Positions 1 to 13,207 of a stretch of 64,000 nucleotides of DNA are shown one piece after another. The position numbers and the translations under genes are program-made. This DNA is from Nesterenkonia sp. Lineage in GTDB: Bacteria; Actinomycetota; Actinomycetes; Actinomycetales; Micrococcaceae. Where the stretch lies: positions 62,001 through 126,000 of the forward strand of contig NZ_JAJUJJ010000003.1 in the NCBI RefSeq assembly GCF_029265375.1. The letters are read 5' to 3'. Within the stretch, counting starts at the first letter, position 1. Each line of letters opens with the position of its first letter. Below the pieces are notes generated by a model that ran no database searches, was not told the DNA's origin, and saw nothing but the letters and a program-made list of their open reading frames with translations.

Positions 1-1538
1 ACGACACGGTCCGGGTAGGAGCAGCAGTCGACTTCACCGCCCCGGTGGTTCTGGAGCACCGGTACGACGGCTGGCGCTTCGAGCCCACCAGCTTCCTGCC
101 CGGCAACCCCGAGGCAGAGCCGGTGAGCATTGAGAACACCCGCCCGCAGGCGCAGCTGCCCGAGCCCGCCGGCGACCTCCGGCTGGCCGGGTTCAACGTG
201 CTCAACTATTTCCCGCACGTCGGGCAGCAGTTTGCGGACTGCGGCTACTACGAAGACCGCTTCGGGGAGCCGACCACGACCCGAGACTGCACACCCCGCG
301 GGGCCTACACCGAGGAGCATTTCGCAGTCCAGCAGTCCCGGATTGTGGAGACCATCACCGCAATGGACGCCGACGTGGTGGCCCTGCAGGAGATCGAGAA
401 CTCCCGCCACTTCGGCGAAGACCGCGACTATGCGCACCAGCGCCTGGTCGAGGCGCTCAATGCCGCCGAAGGCGAGCAGACCTGGGACTTTGTGCCGGTG
501 GAGACCGCACCGGAGGATGAGGACGTCATCCGCAACGGCTTCATCTACAAGCCGGAGGCCGTGGAGCTGGTGGATGCGCTGATCCTCTTCGACGACGGCG
601 TGGCCCATCTGGACTCCGACGCCCTGGACGGCTACGACCTGGAGGATATCTACTCCAACGCGCGCGAACCCATGGCCGCGATCTTCCAGCCTGTCGGCGG
701 CTCCGAGGAGGACCAGTTCGTCACCGTGGTCAACCACCTGAAGTCCAAAGGCTGCAGCGGGGCTGAGGGCGGCAATGCCGACCAGGGCGACGGTCAGGCC
801 TGCTACAACCCGGACCGGGTGCAGCAGGCTGAGGCGCTGGCCGCCTTCACCGAGGCGGTGCAGGACCATTACGGCACCGAGAAGTCCTTCCTGATGGGCG
901 ACTTCAATGCCCATGCCCAGGAGGACCCGATGCGCGCCCTGTACGAGCAGGGCTTCACCAATGAGTCCCTGGGCCAGGCCTCCTATATGTTCTCCGGTGA
1001 GATCGGGGCCCTGGACCACGTGCTGACCTCGGATGAGGCCTCCGAGGCCGTGGCGCAGACCCACATCTGGAACACCAACGCCTTCGAGCCCATTGCCCTG
1101 GAGTACTCCCGGTACGAGGCCTCGGGCACCCCGGGGCTCTATGAGGAGCCGCAGTGGAGCAGCCAGGTCTGGCGAGCCTCGGACCACGATCCGATCGTGG
1201 TCGACGTCACGCTCACCGACGGTGAGGAGACCCCGGCCTGGGACGCTGAGGCCGTCTACACCGGCGGGGAGACCGTGGTGCACGACGGCGCCGCATACAC
1301 CGCGCTGTGGTGGACCCAGAACCAGGAGCCGGGGGCATCGGACTGGTCCGCCTGGTCAGAGATCGGCGAACCCACCACCTGCGGCGGCGAGACCTACCCG
1401 GCCTGGGCCTCCAGCACGGAGTTCACCGGCGGTGAGACCGTGGTGCACCAGGGAGGCGCCTACACCGCCAAGTGGTACAGCCGCAGCCAGCAGCCCGGCG
1501 ACCCCTACGGCCCGTGGGAGAAGATCGGAGACTGCTGA
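1..1538 (+). CDS. ExeM/NucH-like extracellular endonuclease (endonuclease/exonuclease/phosphatase fold) with two C-terminal chitin-binding (CBM5/12-like) modules; 5' truncated by window edge
   Basis: Frame is open from position 3. Motifs LAGFNVLNYF, VVALQEIEN, VVNHLKSKG, FLMGDFNAH, ASDHDPIVVDV; two W/Y-rich repeats AWDAEAVYTGGETVVHDGAAYTALWWTQNQEPG and AWASSTEFTGGETVVHQGGAYTAKWYSRSQQPG. Confidence 0.9.
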   Translation, partial: DTVRVGAAVDFTAPVVLEHRYDGWRFEPTSFLPGNPEAEPVSIENTRPQAQLPEPAGDLRLAGFNVLNYFPHVGQQFADCGYYEDRFGEPTTTRDCTPRGAYTEEHFAVQQSRIVETITAMDADVVALQEIENSRHFGEDRDYAHQRLVEALNAAEGEQTWDFVPVETAPEDEDVIRNGFIYKPEAVELVDALILFDDGVAHLDSDALDGYDLEDIYSNAREPMAAIFQPVGGSEEDQFVTVVNHLKSKGCSGAEGGNADQGDGQACYNPDRVQQAEALAAFTEAVQDHYGTEKSFLMGDFNAHAQEDPMRALYEQGFTNESLGQASYMFSGEIGALDHVLTSDEASEAVAQTHIWNTNAFEPIALEYSRYEASGTPGLYEEPQWSSQVWRASDHDPIVVDVTLTDGEETPAWDAEAVYTGGETVVHDGAAYTALWWTQNQEPGASDWSAWSEIGEPTTCGGETYPAWASSTEFTGGETVVHQGGAYTAKWYSRSQQPGDPYGPWEKIGDC

Positions 1539-1793
1539 GCCGCAGAAATCCTCCGGCAGTCGCATTCGCATCCGCAAACAGAGCTGCTGGGGGTGCCGCG
1601 GGCAGATCAGTGCCATTCTGCCCCTAGCACCGTTTATACGATCGTGACGAGATCACGCCAATCGTTACACACTTTGCGGATATTTGCGTTGCGTTGCATC
1701 CGCAAACTCACGTATCGTCGCTGTCAGACGCCCGATACGGCGTCCCCGCCCCGGCGGGACCGATCACGACAGCGACCCAGGAGCGTGAGCATC

Positions 1794-2498
1794 ATGACCC
1801 CCATCCGACGCACATCAGGCGGAGCACGAGTGCACCTGCTGCGTTCTGCCGCCGCGCTGGCGGCAGCCGCAGGAATAGCACTGAGCACAGCCGGCGTCGT
1901 CGCCTCCGCACAGCACACCAGCCCTGCCGCGGAGCGTGAGGCCTCCGGCACGCTTCACGACGACCAGACGGCCGTGGACCAGGACTGCGCGGCAGCAGCG
2001 CCCCCAGACCCCGAGCAGGACACCGGCGGGGACGCGGAGATGCCGGCGGAGCGTCACGGGCCCGAAGGTCCCACGGCCGAGAACCTCACGGACGAGACCC
2101 GCTACAGCATCTCCTTCGGAGAGGGCGGGACCGGTCAGCTCCCGGTGAACACCGGCTTCCTGGTCTACACCGAACTGGGAAGCTATGTCAGCGACGGAAC
2201 CCAGATGCGGATCTGGCTGGTACCTGCTGATGGGCCGGGCAGCGCCATCGATCTGGGGCCCAGCACTGCCGTCGAGCACTGGTATGCCGACATCCACAAC
2301 CCCCACCAGGACTACACCAGCCGGATCGTGCTGCCCGCACAGATCCCCAGCACCGTTCCTGATGGCCAGTACCACCTGGTGGCGTCCAGCTATGACCACT
2401 ACGTCTTCGGATGGCATGAGGTCACCGTGGACAGCACCCTGGATGTCCCGGACCAGGAACCGCAGCCGGACTACCCCGGTGAACCGCTCTCCGGGTGA
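1794..2498 (+). CDS. Secreted hypothetical protein with signal peptide; one copy of an uncharacterised domain shared with the next gene
   Basis: ATG at 1794 (in frame with the 1593 ORF) preceded by GGAGCGTGAGC; N-terminus RR...LLRSAAALAAAAGIALSTAGVVASA is signal-peptide-like; ENLTDETRYSISFGEG resembles EDLSEDTYGGVSLGEG in 2596-3813. Confidence 0.75.
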   Translation: MTPIRRTSGGARVHLLRSAAALAAAAGIALSTAGVVASAQHTSPAAEREASGTLHDDQTAVDQDCAAAAPPDPEQDTGGDAEMPAERHGPEGPTAENLTDETRYSISFGEGGTGQLPVNTGFLVYTELGSYVSDGTQMRIWLVPADGPGSAIDLGPSTAVEHWYADIHNPHQDYTSRIVLPAQIPSTVPDGQYHLVASSYDHYVFGWHEVTVDSTLDVPDQEPQPDYPGEPLSG

Positions 2499-2595
2499 GC
2501 CGCTGCCCCCAACTTCCAGGCCGGCCCGGATAGTCTCGAGAATGATGGCACTGACCGGTTCCCGGCAGAACCCCTAGGCGAAGGAAGCGATTCCT

Positions 2596-3813
2596 ATGAC
2601 CACCACCGCCACCGCACACCGGCTGACCGCGGCAGCGGCAGCCGCCTCCGCCCTGCTGCTGGCCCTGCCGGCTGCCGCATATGCCGCGGCGCCGCAGGCT
2701 GAGGACCTCTCTGAGGACACCTACGGAGGCGTCTCCCTGGGCGAGGGGGTGGGCGCGTTCCCCAATGATTCGACCTTTGAGCTGATGCTGGCCTCCGAGG
2801 ACTTTGAGATCCCCGAGTCCGTGGAGGTGTGGGCGCTGCCGCCCGATGACGGCGATCCGGTGCTCATCGGCTCGGGCGAAACCACCAGCGACGTCTACCA
2901 GAACCCGGGATCACCCACCTACCCCGAGCAGGAGGTGGAGCTGATCGAGGTCAATTTCCCCAGCTCGGAGGTGGCCACCTCCGACTGGTACGCCTTCGCC
3001 GCCGTGGACGAGGCCACCGGCGAGCTGATCACCTGGACCTCCTATCCGGTGGTGCGCGAGGGCGATTCGGCTGATTTCTCCGGCTCGCCCAGGGACAACT
3101 GGCCGGTGCCCGACCACAGCGAGAACACCGAGCCGAGCAGTGATCCGCCCACGCTGGAGACGCTCACCGAGGACACCTACGGGGTGGTGAGCATCCTGCG
3201 GGACGAACCGGTCATCCCTCTGGACGAGGCCTTCACAGTGGACGTGGAGACCTCATCGGCCGACGTCGACCTCTGGCTGCTTCCTCCCGGCGGAGAGGAT
3301 GCGATCTTCCTGCCCGCTGAGATGGTCTCCGACGGGGTGGGCGTCTCCGCTGAGAACCCGCGGTGGAGCACCACCGTGGACAGCGAGATGGTGGACTACA
3401 GCGGGATCTACGGAATCGTGGCCACCAATGAGAGCGACGGCCTGATCGGCTGGACCCCGTTCGCCCTCCATGTGGACGACCAGCCGCTGCAGCCCGGGGA
3501 CCCGGGAGTCCACCAGAGCGAGGCGGGCTACTCCGACCGCAGCATCTGGCCGATCCCGGACTCGGTGCCCGGGCCGGAGGAGGGCCAGACCGCCGGCGAG
3601 GAGGAGCCGGAGGAGGAGACCGCAGATCCGTCTCCGACGCCCACCGGCGAGGAGACCGGCACCGAGCTGGCTGACCAGCCCGAGGCCACTGCCTCTCCGG
3701 ACACCGCCTCGGTCACCGGAGGAGTCGATGGATGGGTCATCGTCCTGGCCTTCACCGGTGCCGGGCTCATCATTGCCGGAGTGGCGTATCTGATCGCCCT
3801 GCGGCGCCGGTGA
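2596..3813 (+). CDS. Secreted/membrane-anchored hypothetical protein with two copies of the same domain and a C-terminal TM segment
   Basis: Signal peptide (AAAAAASALLLALPAAAYAA), repeats EDLSEDTYGGVSLGEG and ETLTEDTYGVVSILRD, acidic/Pro linker, C-terminal TM VDGWVIVLAFTGAGLIIAGVAYLIALRRR. Confidence 0.8.
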   Translation: MTTTATAHRLTAAAAAASALLLALPAAAYAAAPQAEDLSEDTYGGVSLGEGVGAFPNDSTFELMLASEDFEIPESVEVWALPPDDGDPVLIGSGETTSDVYQNPGSPTYPEQEVELIEVNFPSSEVATSDWYAFAAVDEATGELITWTSYPVVREGDSADFSGSPRDNWPVPDHSENTEPSSDPPTLETLTEDTYGVVSILRDEPVIPLDEAFTVDVETSSADVDLWLLPPGGEDAIFLPAEMVSDGVGVSAENPRWSTTVDSEMVDYSGIYGIVATNESDGLIGWTPFALHVDDQPLQPGDPGVHQSEAGYSDRSIWPIPDSVPGPEEGQTAGEEEPEEETADPSPTPTGEETGTELADQPEATASPDTASVTGGVDGWVIVLAFTGAGLIIAGVAYLIALRRR

Positions 3814-3820
3814 GGCCCGC

Positions 3821-4945
3821 TCAGGCCGGACTGACGATGGTGTCCACCCGCTGGAAGGACTTCAAGTCCACATAACCGCAGGTGGCCATGGCATGCCGCA
3901 GCCCGCCCATCAGGTTGGAGGTGCCGTCGGTGTGATGCCCAGGGCCGATGAGCACCTCCTCCAGCGGGGCCACGGTCCCGACCCGGGTGCGGTGGCCGCG
4001 GGGGAAGTTCGGGTGCACCGCCTCCAGGCCCCAGTGCCATCCCTGACCGGGTGCTTCTTCGGCGCGGGCCAGGGTGGTGCCCAGCATCACGGCATCGGCA
4101 CCCATGGCCAGCGCCTTGACGATATCGCCCGAGGTCCCCAGGCCGCCGTCGGCGATGACATGCACGTACCGGCCGCCGGACTCATCCAGGTAGTCCCGCC
4201 GGGCCGCAGCGATATCGCTGATGGCCGTGGCCATCGGCACCCGGATACCCAGAGCACGGTGGGTGGTGGAGGCTGAGCTGCCGCCGAATCCGACCAGCAC
4301 CCCGGCGGCTCCGGTGCGCATCAGGTGCAGCGCTGGGGTGTATCCGGCAGCGCCGCCGACGATCACCGGGACATCCAGCTCGTAGATGAACTCCTTGAGA
4401 TTCAGCGGGTTCGCCTGCTCGGAGACATGCTCGGCCGAGACGGTGGTGCCGCGGATGACGAACATGTCCACCCCGGCGTCCACCACGGTCTGGTAGAACT
4501 CCTGGGTGCGCTGCGGGGTCAGGGAACCGGAGACCACGACGCCGGCCTCACGGATCTCAGCCAGTCGGCGGGTGATCAGCTCGGCCTTGATCGGCTCGGA
4601 GTAGAGCTGCTGCATCCGCCGGGTGTTGGCGGCGGAGATCTCCGCGGCCTCCAGGTGGACAATCTCCTCCAGCACCGGCTCCGGGTCCTCGTACCGGGTC
4701 CACAGACCCTCCAGGTTCAGCACCCCCAGTCCGCCGAGCCGGCCCAGCTCAATGGCGGTGGCCGGTGACATCACCGAGTCCATGGGCGCACCGATGACCG
4801 GCATGGAGAAGGTGTAGGCATCGATCTGCCAGTCCAAGCTGACGTCCTGCGGGGAGCGGGTGCGCCGGGTGGGCACGATGCTCACATCATCCAGCGCCCA
4901 GGCGCGCCGGCCGGAGGTGGCCTGTCCGATGGGGATCTCGTTCAC
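3821..4945 (-). CDS. guaB3: GuaB3 family IMP dehydrogenase-related protein
   Basis: 374 aa; IMPDH-like barrel with RTRSPQDVSLDWQIDAYTFSMPVIGAPMDSV; lies next to full-length guaB. Confidence 0.9.
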   Translation of the reverse strand: MNEIPIGQATSGRRAWALDDVSIVPTRRTRSPQDVSLDWQIDAYTFSMPVIGAPMDSVMSPATAIELGRLGGLGVLNLEGLWTRYEDPEPVLEEIVHLEAAEISAANTRRMQQLYSEPIKAELITRRLAEIREAGVVVSGSLTPQRTQEFYQTVVDAGVDMFVIRGTTVSAEHVSEQANPLNLKEFIYELDVPVIVGGAAGYTPALHLMRTGAAGVLVGFGGSSASTTHRALGIRVPMATAISDIAAARRDYLDESGGRYVHVIADGGLGTSGDIVKALAMGADAVMLGTTLARAEEAPGQGWHWGLEAVHPNFPRGHRTRVGTVAPLEEVLIGPGHHTDGTSNLMGGLRHAMATCGYVDLKSFQRVDTIVSPA

Positions 4946-4952
4946 TGCTGCC

Positions 4953-7374
<2,422 letters not shown>

Positions 7375-7378
7375 GAAA

Positions 7379-7422
7379 GAACCCCGCCGGTCCCGGGCCT
7401 CGAGCCTGGGTCGGCGGGGTTC
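7379..7422 (-). terminator. Rho-independent-like terminator hairpin downstream of groL
   Basis: Inverted repeat GAACCCCGCCG ... CGGCGGGGTTC just after the groL stop, followed on the minus strand by TTTC. Confidence 0.6.
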
Positions 7423-7444
7423 CTTCAGCGCTGGGGGCGAGGAA

Positions 7445-9055
<1,611 letters not shown>

Positions 9056-9076
9056 TTAGAGTCGAGCCGGTGGGTC

Positions 9077-9373
9077 TTACTTCTCGACCTTGGCGAGAAC
9101 GTCGCGAGCGTTGAGCACCAGGTACTCCTCGCCGCCGACCTTGACCTCAGTGCCTCCGAACTTGGAGTAGATGACGACGTCGCCGGTGGCCACGTCTACC
9201 GGCAGGCGCTCGCCGGAGTCAGAGACCTTGCCCGGCCCCACGGCGACAACCTCGCCCTCCTGGGGCTTCTCCTTGGCGGTGTCCGGGATGACCAGGCCGG
9301 AAGCGGTGGTCTGCTCGGCCTCCAGGGGGCGGACAACAATGCGATCCTCGAGGGGCTTGATGGAGACTGACAC
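9077..9373 (-). CDS. groES: Co-chaperonin GroES
   Basis: 98 aa; [46 protein letters not shown]. Confidence 0.98.
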   Translation of the reverse strand: MSVSIKPLEDRIVVRPLEAEQTTASGLVIPDTAKEKPQEGEVVAVGPGKVSDSGERLPVDVATGDVVIYSKFGGTEVKVGGEEYLVLNARDVLAKVEK

Positions 9374-9531
9374 GTCAGTTCTCTCCTTTGCTGTGGAGTC
9401 GAAAATTTCCTTGACTGTTGCTCGCCTTGGGAGTGACCAACCGTCGTCGCGGGTGAAGGAGATGCGCAGGCATCTCCACCGGTGGCGCGTCCTTCAGGCT
9501 TGAACCCGGAGAGTTGACGGCCCTCCAGGCG

Positions 9532-9558
9532 TTAGCACCCGAGCGAGCTGAGTGCTAA
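9532..9558 (-). promoter_or_regulatory. CIRCE element 1 (HrcA operator)
   Basis: TTAGCACCC-N9-GAGTGCTAA; one mismatch to TTAGCACTC-N9-GAGTGCTAA; upstream of groES. Confidence 0.9.
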
Positions 9559-9577
9559 TACAAACTATATGACCCGC

Positions 9578-9604
9578 CTAGCACTCGATCAAGCAGAGTG
9601 CTAA
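9578..9604 (-). promoter_or_regulatory. CIRCE element 2 (HrcA operator)
   Basis: CTAGCACTC-N9-GAGTGCTAA; one mismatch to consensus; 46 bp centre-to-centre from element 1. Confidence 0.9.
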
Positions 9605-9607
9605 AAC

Positions 9608-10198
9608 TCACCGGCGCTGCAGAATCCGCCCCAGCGTCTCGACCGGTTCACGGATCTGCCGGAACGCTTCGTCATAGACGCTCTCGGGCAGCATATAGGG
9701 GTCGACGACGTCGTCCTCACAGGATGATTCGGCCCCGCGGCTGCGCGCCCGGTGGGCGGCAGCGGTCAGCGCGGCCAGCTGCCCGGCCGTGCCGGACTCA
9801 GAGCGGACGGCGGCCAGCTCCTCCTCCGGCAGCGAGTCCAGCAGGCGGCCGAACTCTCCGATGGTGAACATCCGCTCGGCAGCGGAGGGCACCTCGGCGA
9901 GCATGTCCTCCACGTGGACTGCCGTTGCGGCCAGGATCAGATCCGCCTGGGCGACCATCTCGGCGGTGACCTGCTGCGCCACAAAGCCCTCAGCATCTGC
10001 GCCGTAGTCGGCGACGCGGCGCTTCATCGGCTCCTGCATGTCTTCGCCGTCGTGGGCGTGGGTGCCGCCGGAGCGGACCTCCACGGCCGGGTCCTGGACG
10101 AACAGCTGAGCAAGCAGCCGCTCCATGGCCGGGGAGCGGCAGATATTGCCTGTGCACACGGTCAGGATGACGAACGGATCAGTCACCGGCGGGCTCAC
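9608..10198 (-). CDS. Low molecular weight protein-tyrosine-phosphatase family protein
   Basis: N-terminal VCTGNICRSPAMERLL (CxGNxCRSP P-loop) and C-terminal DDVVDPY. Confidence 0.88.
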   Translation of the reverse strand: MSPPVTDPFVILTVCTGNICRSPAMERLLAQLFVQDPAVEVRSGGTHAHDGEDMQEPMKRRVADYGADAEGFVAQQVTAEMVAQADLILAATAVHVEDMLAEVPSAAERMFTIGEFGRLLDSLPEEELAAVRSESGTAGQLAALTAAAHRARSRGAESSCEDDVVDPYMLPESVYDEAFRQIREPVETLGRILQRR

Positions 10199-10749
10199 TC
10201 TCCTTCAGCGTTCAGCAGCTCGGATGCGGGCCGTCCGGAGTGGACGGCGCGGATGAAGAACGGGAACCGGGCGGTCTTGGCTTCGGTGATCAGCACGAAG
10301 TCCCGGTCAGGGTCGGTGGTGAAACCCTCTGCGCGGTACAGCTGGTGGGCGGTGCGCATACTGGTGAGGCTGCACAGGGTGACCGCCTGGATCTCCGGCC
10401 GGGCCTCGGCCTGGGCGATCACGTGCCGCACCAGCTGCCGGGCGATTCCGCGGCCCTGAAACTCCGGGGCCACCGCCAGCATGCGGAACTCGATCTCACC
10501 GGGCCGGGAGACCTCCGCCCAGGGGCCGTCCCAGTCGGTGACGGTGACCGAGCCGGCCACGGCACCGTCCACGTCCGCCACCCACACCTCTGCGGCCGCG
10601 GCCCGGTCGGCGACTTCACGCAGATGAGCGATGTAGCCGTCCTGGGCCGACATATGCCCGCCGTCGATATAGGCGGCGACGGTCAGGTCGCCGATGCGCT
10701 GGTAGTCGCGGGGTTCGGCGCGGCGGATGCGTGCCGGAGAGCCGGTCAT
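10195..10749 (-). CDS. GNAT family N-acetyltransferase
   Basis: EFRMLAVAPEFQGRGIARQLVRHVIAQA acetyl-CoA binding motif; 4-bp overlap with the downstream phosphatase gene. Confidence 0.88.
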   Translation of the reverse strand: MTGSPARIRRAEPRDYQRIGDLTVAAYIDGGHMSAQDGYIAHLREVADRAAAAEVWVADVDGAVAGSVTVTDWDGPWAEVSRPGEIEFRMLAVAPEFQGRGIARQLVRHVIAQAEARPEIQAVTLCSLTSMRTAHQLYRAEGFTTDPDRDFVLITEAKTARFPFFIRAVHSGRPASELLNAEGE

Positions 10750-12227
10750 GAGGCGCTGGAGTCCCCGCTGACCCGGCGGCGGCGACGCCGGCGACGACGC
10801 TGACCGGCCGAGGAGCGCTCCTTGCTGCCGGCCGAGTCCTCTGCCGTCTTGCCGGAGCCCTGCTGGGAACGGCGGCGCGGCCGCGAACCGCCGCGGGGAC
10901 GCTCGCCGCGGCCGCGTGGCTTCCGGTCCTCCGGACCTCCGAGGTCCTCCAGCTTCTCCGCCTCCAGACCTGCCTTGGAACGCTTGTGGCGCGGCAGCCG
11001 CCCCTTAGTCCCCTTCGGGATATCCAGGTCCTCGAACAGGTGGGGCGAGGAGGAGTAGGTCTCCACCGGCTCGGACACACCCAGGCCGATCGCCTTGTCG
11101 ATCAGCTTCCAGCGCGGCACGTCCTCCCAGTCCACGAAGGTCACCGCAGTGCCCTTCTGGCCTGCCCGGCCGGTGCGGCCGATGCGGTGCAGATAGGCGG
11201 ACTCATCCTCAGGGCAGACGTAGTTGATCACGTGGGTGACATCGGTGACATCGATGCCGCGGGCGGCCACATCGGTGGCGACCAGCACATCGACCTTGTC
11301 ATTGCGGAAGGCCCGCAGCGCCTGCTCCCGTGCGCCCTGGCCCAGATCGCCGTGAATGGCGCCGGCGGCGAACCCGCGGGAGATCAGCTCATCGGCAAGT
11401 TTGTCGGCCTGCCGCTTGGTGCGGGTGAAGATGATGGTCCGACCGCGCCCGGAGGCCTGCAGGATCCGGGCGATCATCTCGTCCTTGTCCAGCGAGTGGG
11501 CGCGGTAGACCACCTGTCGGATGTCCTTCTTAGTGACTCCGAAGTCCTCGGGATCCGCTGCGCTGATATGGGTGGGCTTGGTCATGAACCGCCGGGCCAT
11601 GGAGACCACGGGGCCGGGCATAGTGGCGGAGAAGAGCATGGTCTGCCGCACCTCGGGGACGTAGGAGAGCAGCTTCTCCACGTCGGGCAGGAAGCCGAGG
11701 TCGAGCATCTCGTCGGCCTCGTCGAGCACCACGATGTTCACGTTCTTCAGCACCAGGTGCTTCTGCCGGTGCAGGTCGATGAGGCGGCCGGGGGTGCCGA
11801 CCACGATCTCCACCCCGCGGGTGAGCTCTTCGATCTGCGGCTCATAGGCCCGCCCGCCGTAGATGGTGGCGATGCGCACGCCCATCTGCGATCCGGCGAC
11901 CTTCAGGTCCTCGGCCACCTGGACGGCGAGCTCGCGGGTGGGAGCCACGATCAGCGCCTGCGGCGATCCCGGGGACGGCAGGTTCTGGTACGCCTCGGTG
12001 CCGGGCGCTGCCACCCGCTGCAGGGCGGGAATGCCAAAGCCCAGGGTTTTTCCGGTGCCGGTCTTGGCCTGGCCGATGATGTCATTGCCGGCCAGGGCGA
12101 TCGGCAGCGTCTCGGCCTGAATCGGGAAGGGGGTGATGATGCCCTTCTCCGCCAGGCTGGAGACGATCTCCTCGCGGACGTCGAAGTCCGCAAATGTCAA
12201 TGTGGTTGTCTCAGTCTCAGCAGTCAT
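10746..12227 (-). CDS. DEAD-box ATP-dependent RNA helicase
   Basis: AKTGTGKTLGF, PTRELAVQV, TPGRLIDL, VLDEADEMLDLGF, SATMP, HRIGRTGRAG; basic Arg-rich C-terminal tail. Confidence 0.96.
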   Translation of the reverse strand: MTAETETTTLTFADFDVREEIVSSLAEKGIITPFPIQAETLPIALAGNDIIGQAKTGTGKTLGFGIPALQRVAAPGTEAYQNLPSPGSPQALIVAPTRELAVQVAEDLKVAGSQMGVRIATIYGGRAYEPQIEELTRGVEIVVGTPGRLIDLHRQKHLVLKNVNIVVLDEADEMLDLGFLPDVEKLLSYVPEVRQTMLFSATMPGPVVSMARRFMTKPTHISAADPEDFGVTKKDIRQVVYRAHSLDKDEMIARILQASGRGRTIIFTRTKRQADKLADELISRGFAAGAIHGDLGQGAREQALRAFRNDKVDVLVATDVAARGIDVTDVTHVINYVCPEDESAYLHRIGRTGRAGQKGTAVTFVDWEDVPRWKLIDKAIGLGVSEPVETYSSSPHLFEDLDIPKGTKGRLPRHKRSKAGLEAEKLEDLGGPEDRKPRGRGERPRGGSRPRRRSQQGSGKTAEDSAGSKERSSAGQRRRRRRRRRVSGDSSAS

Positions 12228-12235
12228 TCGTTCTT

Positions 12236-12469
12236 TCAGTCGGCGACGGCGGCGAAGCCGACCGTCTGTTTGGTGTCCGAGCCGATCTCCACGTACCCGA
12301 TGGAGGCCACCGGGACCACGATCGTCTTTTCGCGACGATCGGTGAGGCTCAGCAGCGGCTTGGAGTTTTCGATCGCGTCGGCCACAGCCTTCTCCACGTC
12401 CTCAGGACTCTGGTCCGTCTCCACCACGATCTCCCGGGAGACGTTCTGCACTCCGATGCGTACTTCCAT
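12236..12469 (-). CDS. DUF3107 domain-containing protein
   Basis: 77 aa MEVRIGVQNVSREIVVETDQSPEDVEKAVADAIENSKPLLSLTDRREKTIVVPVASIGYVEIG; typical actinobacterial neighbour of the helicase and TetR genes. Confidence 0.85.
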   Translation of the reverse strand: MEVRIGVQNVSREIVVETDQSPEDVEKAVADAIENSKPLLSLTDRREKTIVVPVASIGYVEIGSDTKQTVGFAAVAD

Positions 12470-12574
12470 GCCACTCCTTCAGGCTCAGCGCGGACATGCG
12501 AGGATTCGCAGCGCCCGCGCAGTACAGGTCTGCTCACCGTCGATAATATCTGGCCGGTGCAAATCGGCTCCGGC

Positions 12575-13207
12575 TCAGCCCTCCTTGGGGAAGCCGGAGA
12601 TGCCGCGCCAGGCCAGCCGGGAGGTCAGCTGGGCCGATGTCCGCAGGTCCGGGCGCTCGGAGAGTCTGCTCCAGTGCCGGGCTGCGGTGGTGGCCATGCC
12701 CAGCAGGCCGTGGCCGAGCATCGTCGCCTCCGCCATCGGCTGGCCGGTGTCATCGGCGATCACCTCGGCGATCGCCGCGGCCATGGCATCGTGGAACCGC
12801 TCCAGCCGGTCGGAGACCTCCTCATCATGGTCCATGCCGGCGGCGAAGACCAGGCGGTAGGCCTCATCCTCGCGGGCGATGAACTCATAGAAGGTGGTCA
12901 CTGTTCCGGTGACCCGCTCCTTATTGGTCTCCGCCTCGCTCAGGGCAGAGGTCAGCTCGTCGCGCAGCTGGCTCAGGTGGGTGTCCAGCAGATCCAGAAA
13001 CAGCTCGTGCTTGCCCGGAAAGTGCTGGTAGAGCACCGGCTTGGAGACTTCGGCGGCTTCGGCGATGTCATCCATGGAGGCGGCGTGGTAGCCCTTGGCG
13101 ACGAAGACCTGCAGGGCGCAGTCGAGCAGCTGGCGGCGGCGCTGCTCCCGCGGCAGGCGTTTGGTCCGGCCGTTCGCGGCACTCTCGGGTGAGGATGCGG
13201 AACTCAT
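12575..13207 (-). CDS. TetR/AcrR family transcriptional regulator
   Basis: RRRQLLDCALQVFVAKGYHAASMDDIAEAAEVSKPVLYQHFPGKHELF HTH. Confidence 0.93.
   Translation of the reverse strand: MSSASSPESAANGRTKRLPREQRRRQLLDCALQVFVAKGYHAASMDDIAEAAEVSKPVLYQHFPGKHELFLDLLDTHLSQLRDELTSALSEAETNKERVTGTVTTFYEFIAREDEAYRLVFAAGMDHDEEVSDRLERFHDAMAAAIAEVIADDTGQPMAEATMLGHGLLGMATTAARHWSRLSERPDLRTSAQLTSRLAWRGISGFPKEG

Noticed and set aside
10986-12860. 624-aa plus-strand ORF
   Set aside because: Antisense to the DEAD-box helicase, DUF3107 and TetR genes; composition artefact.
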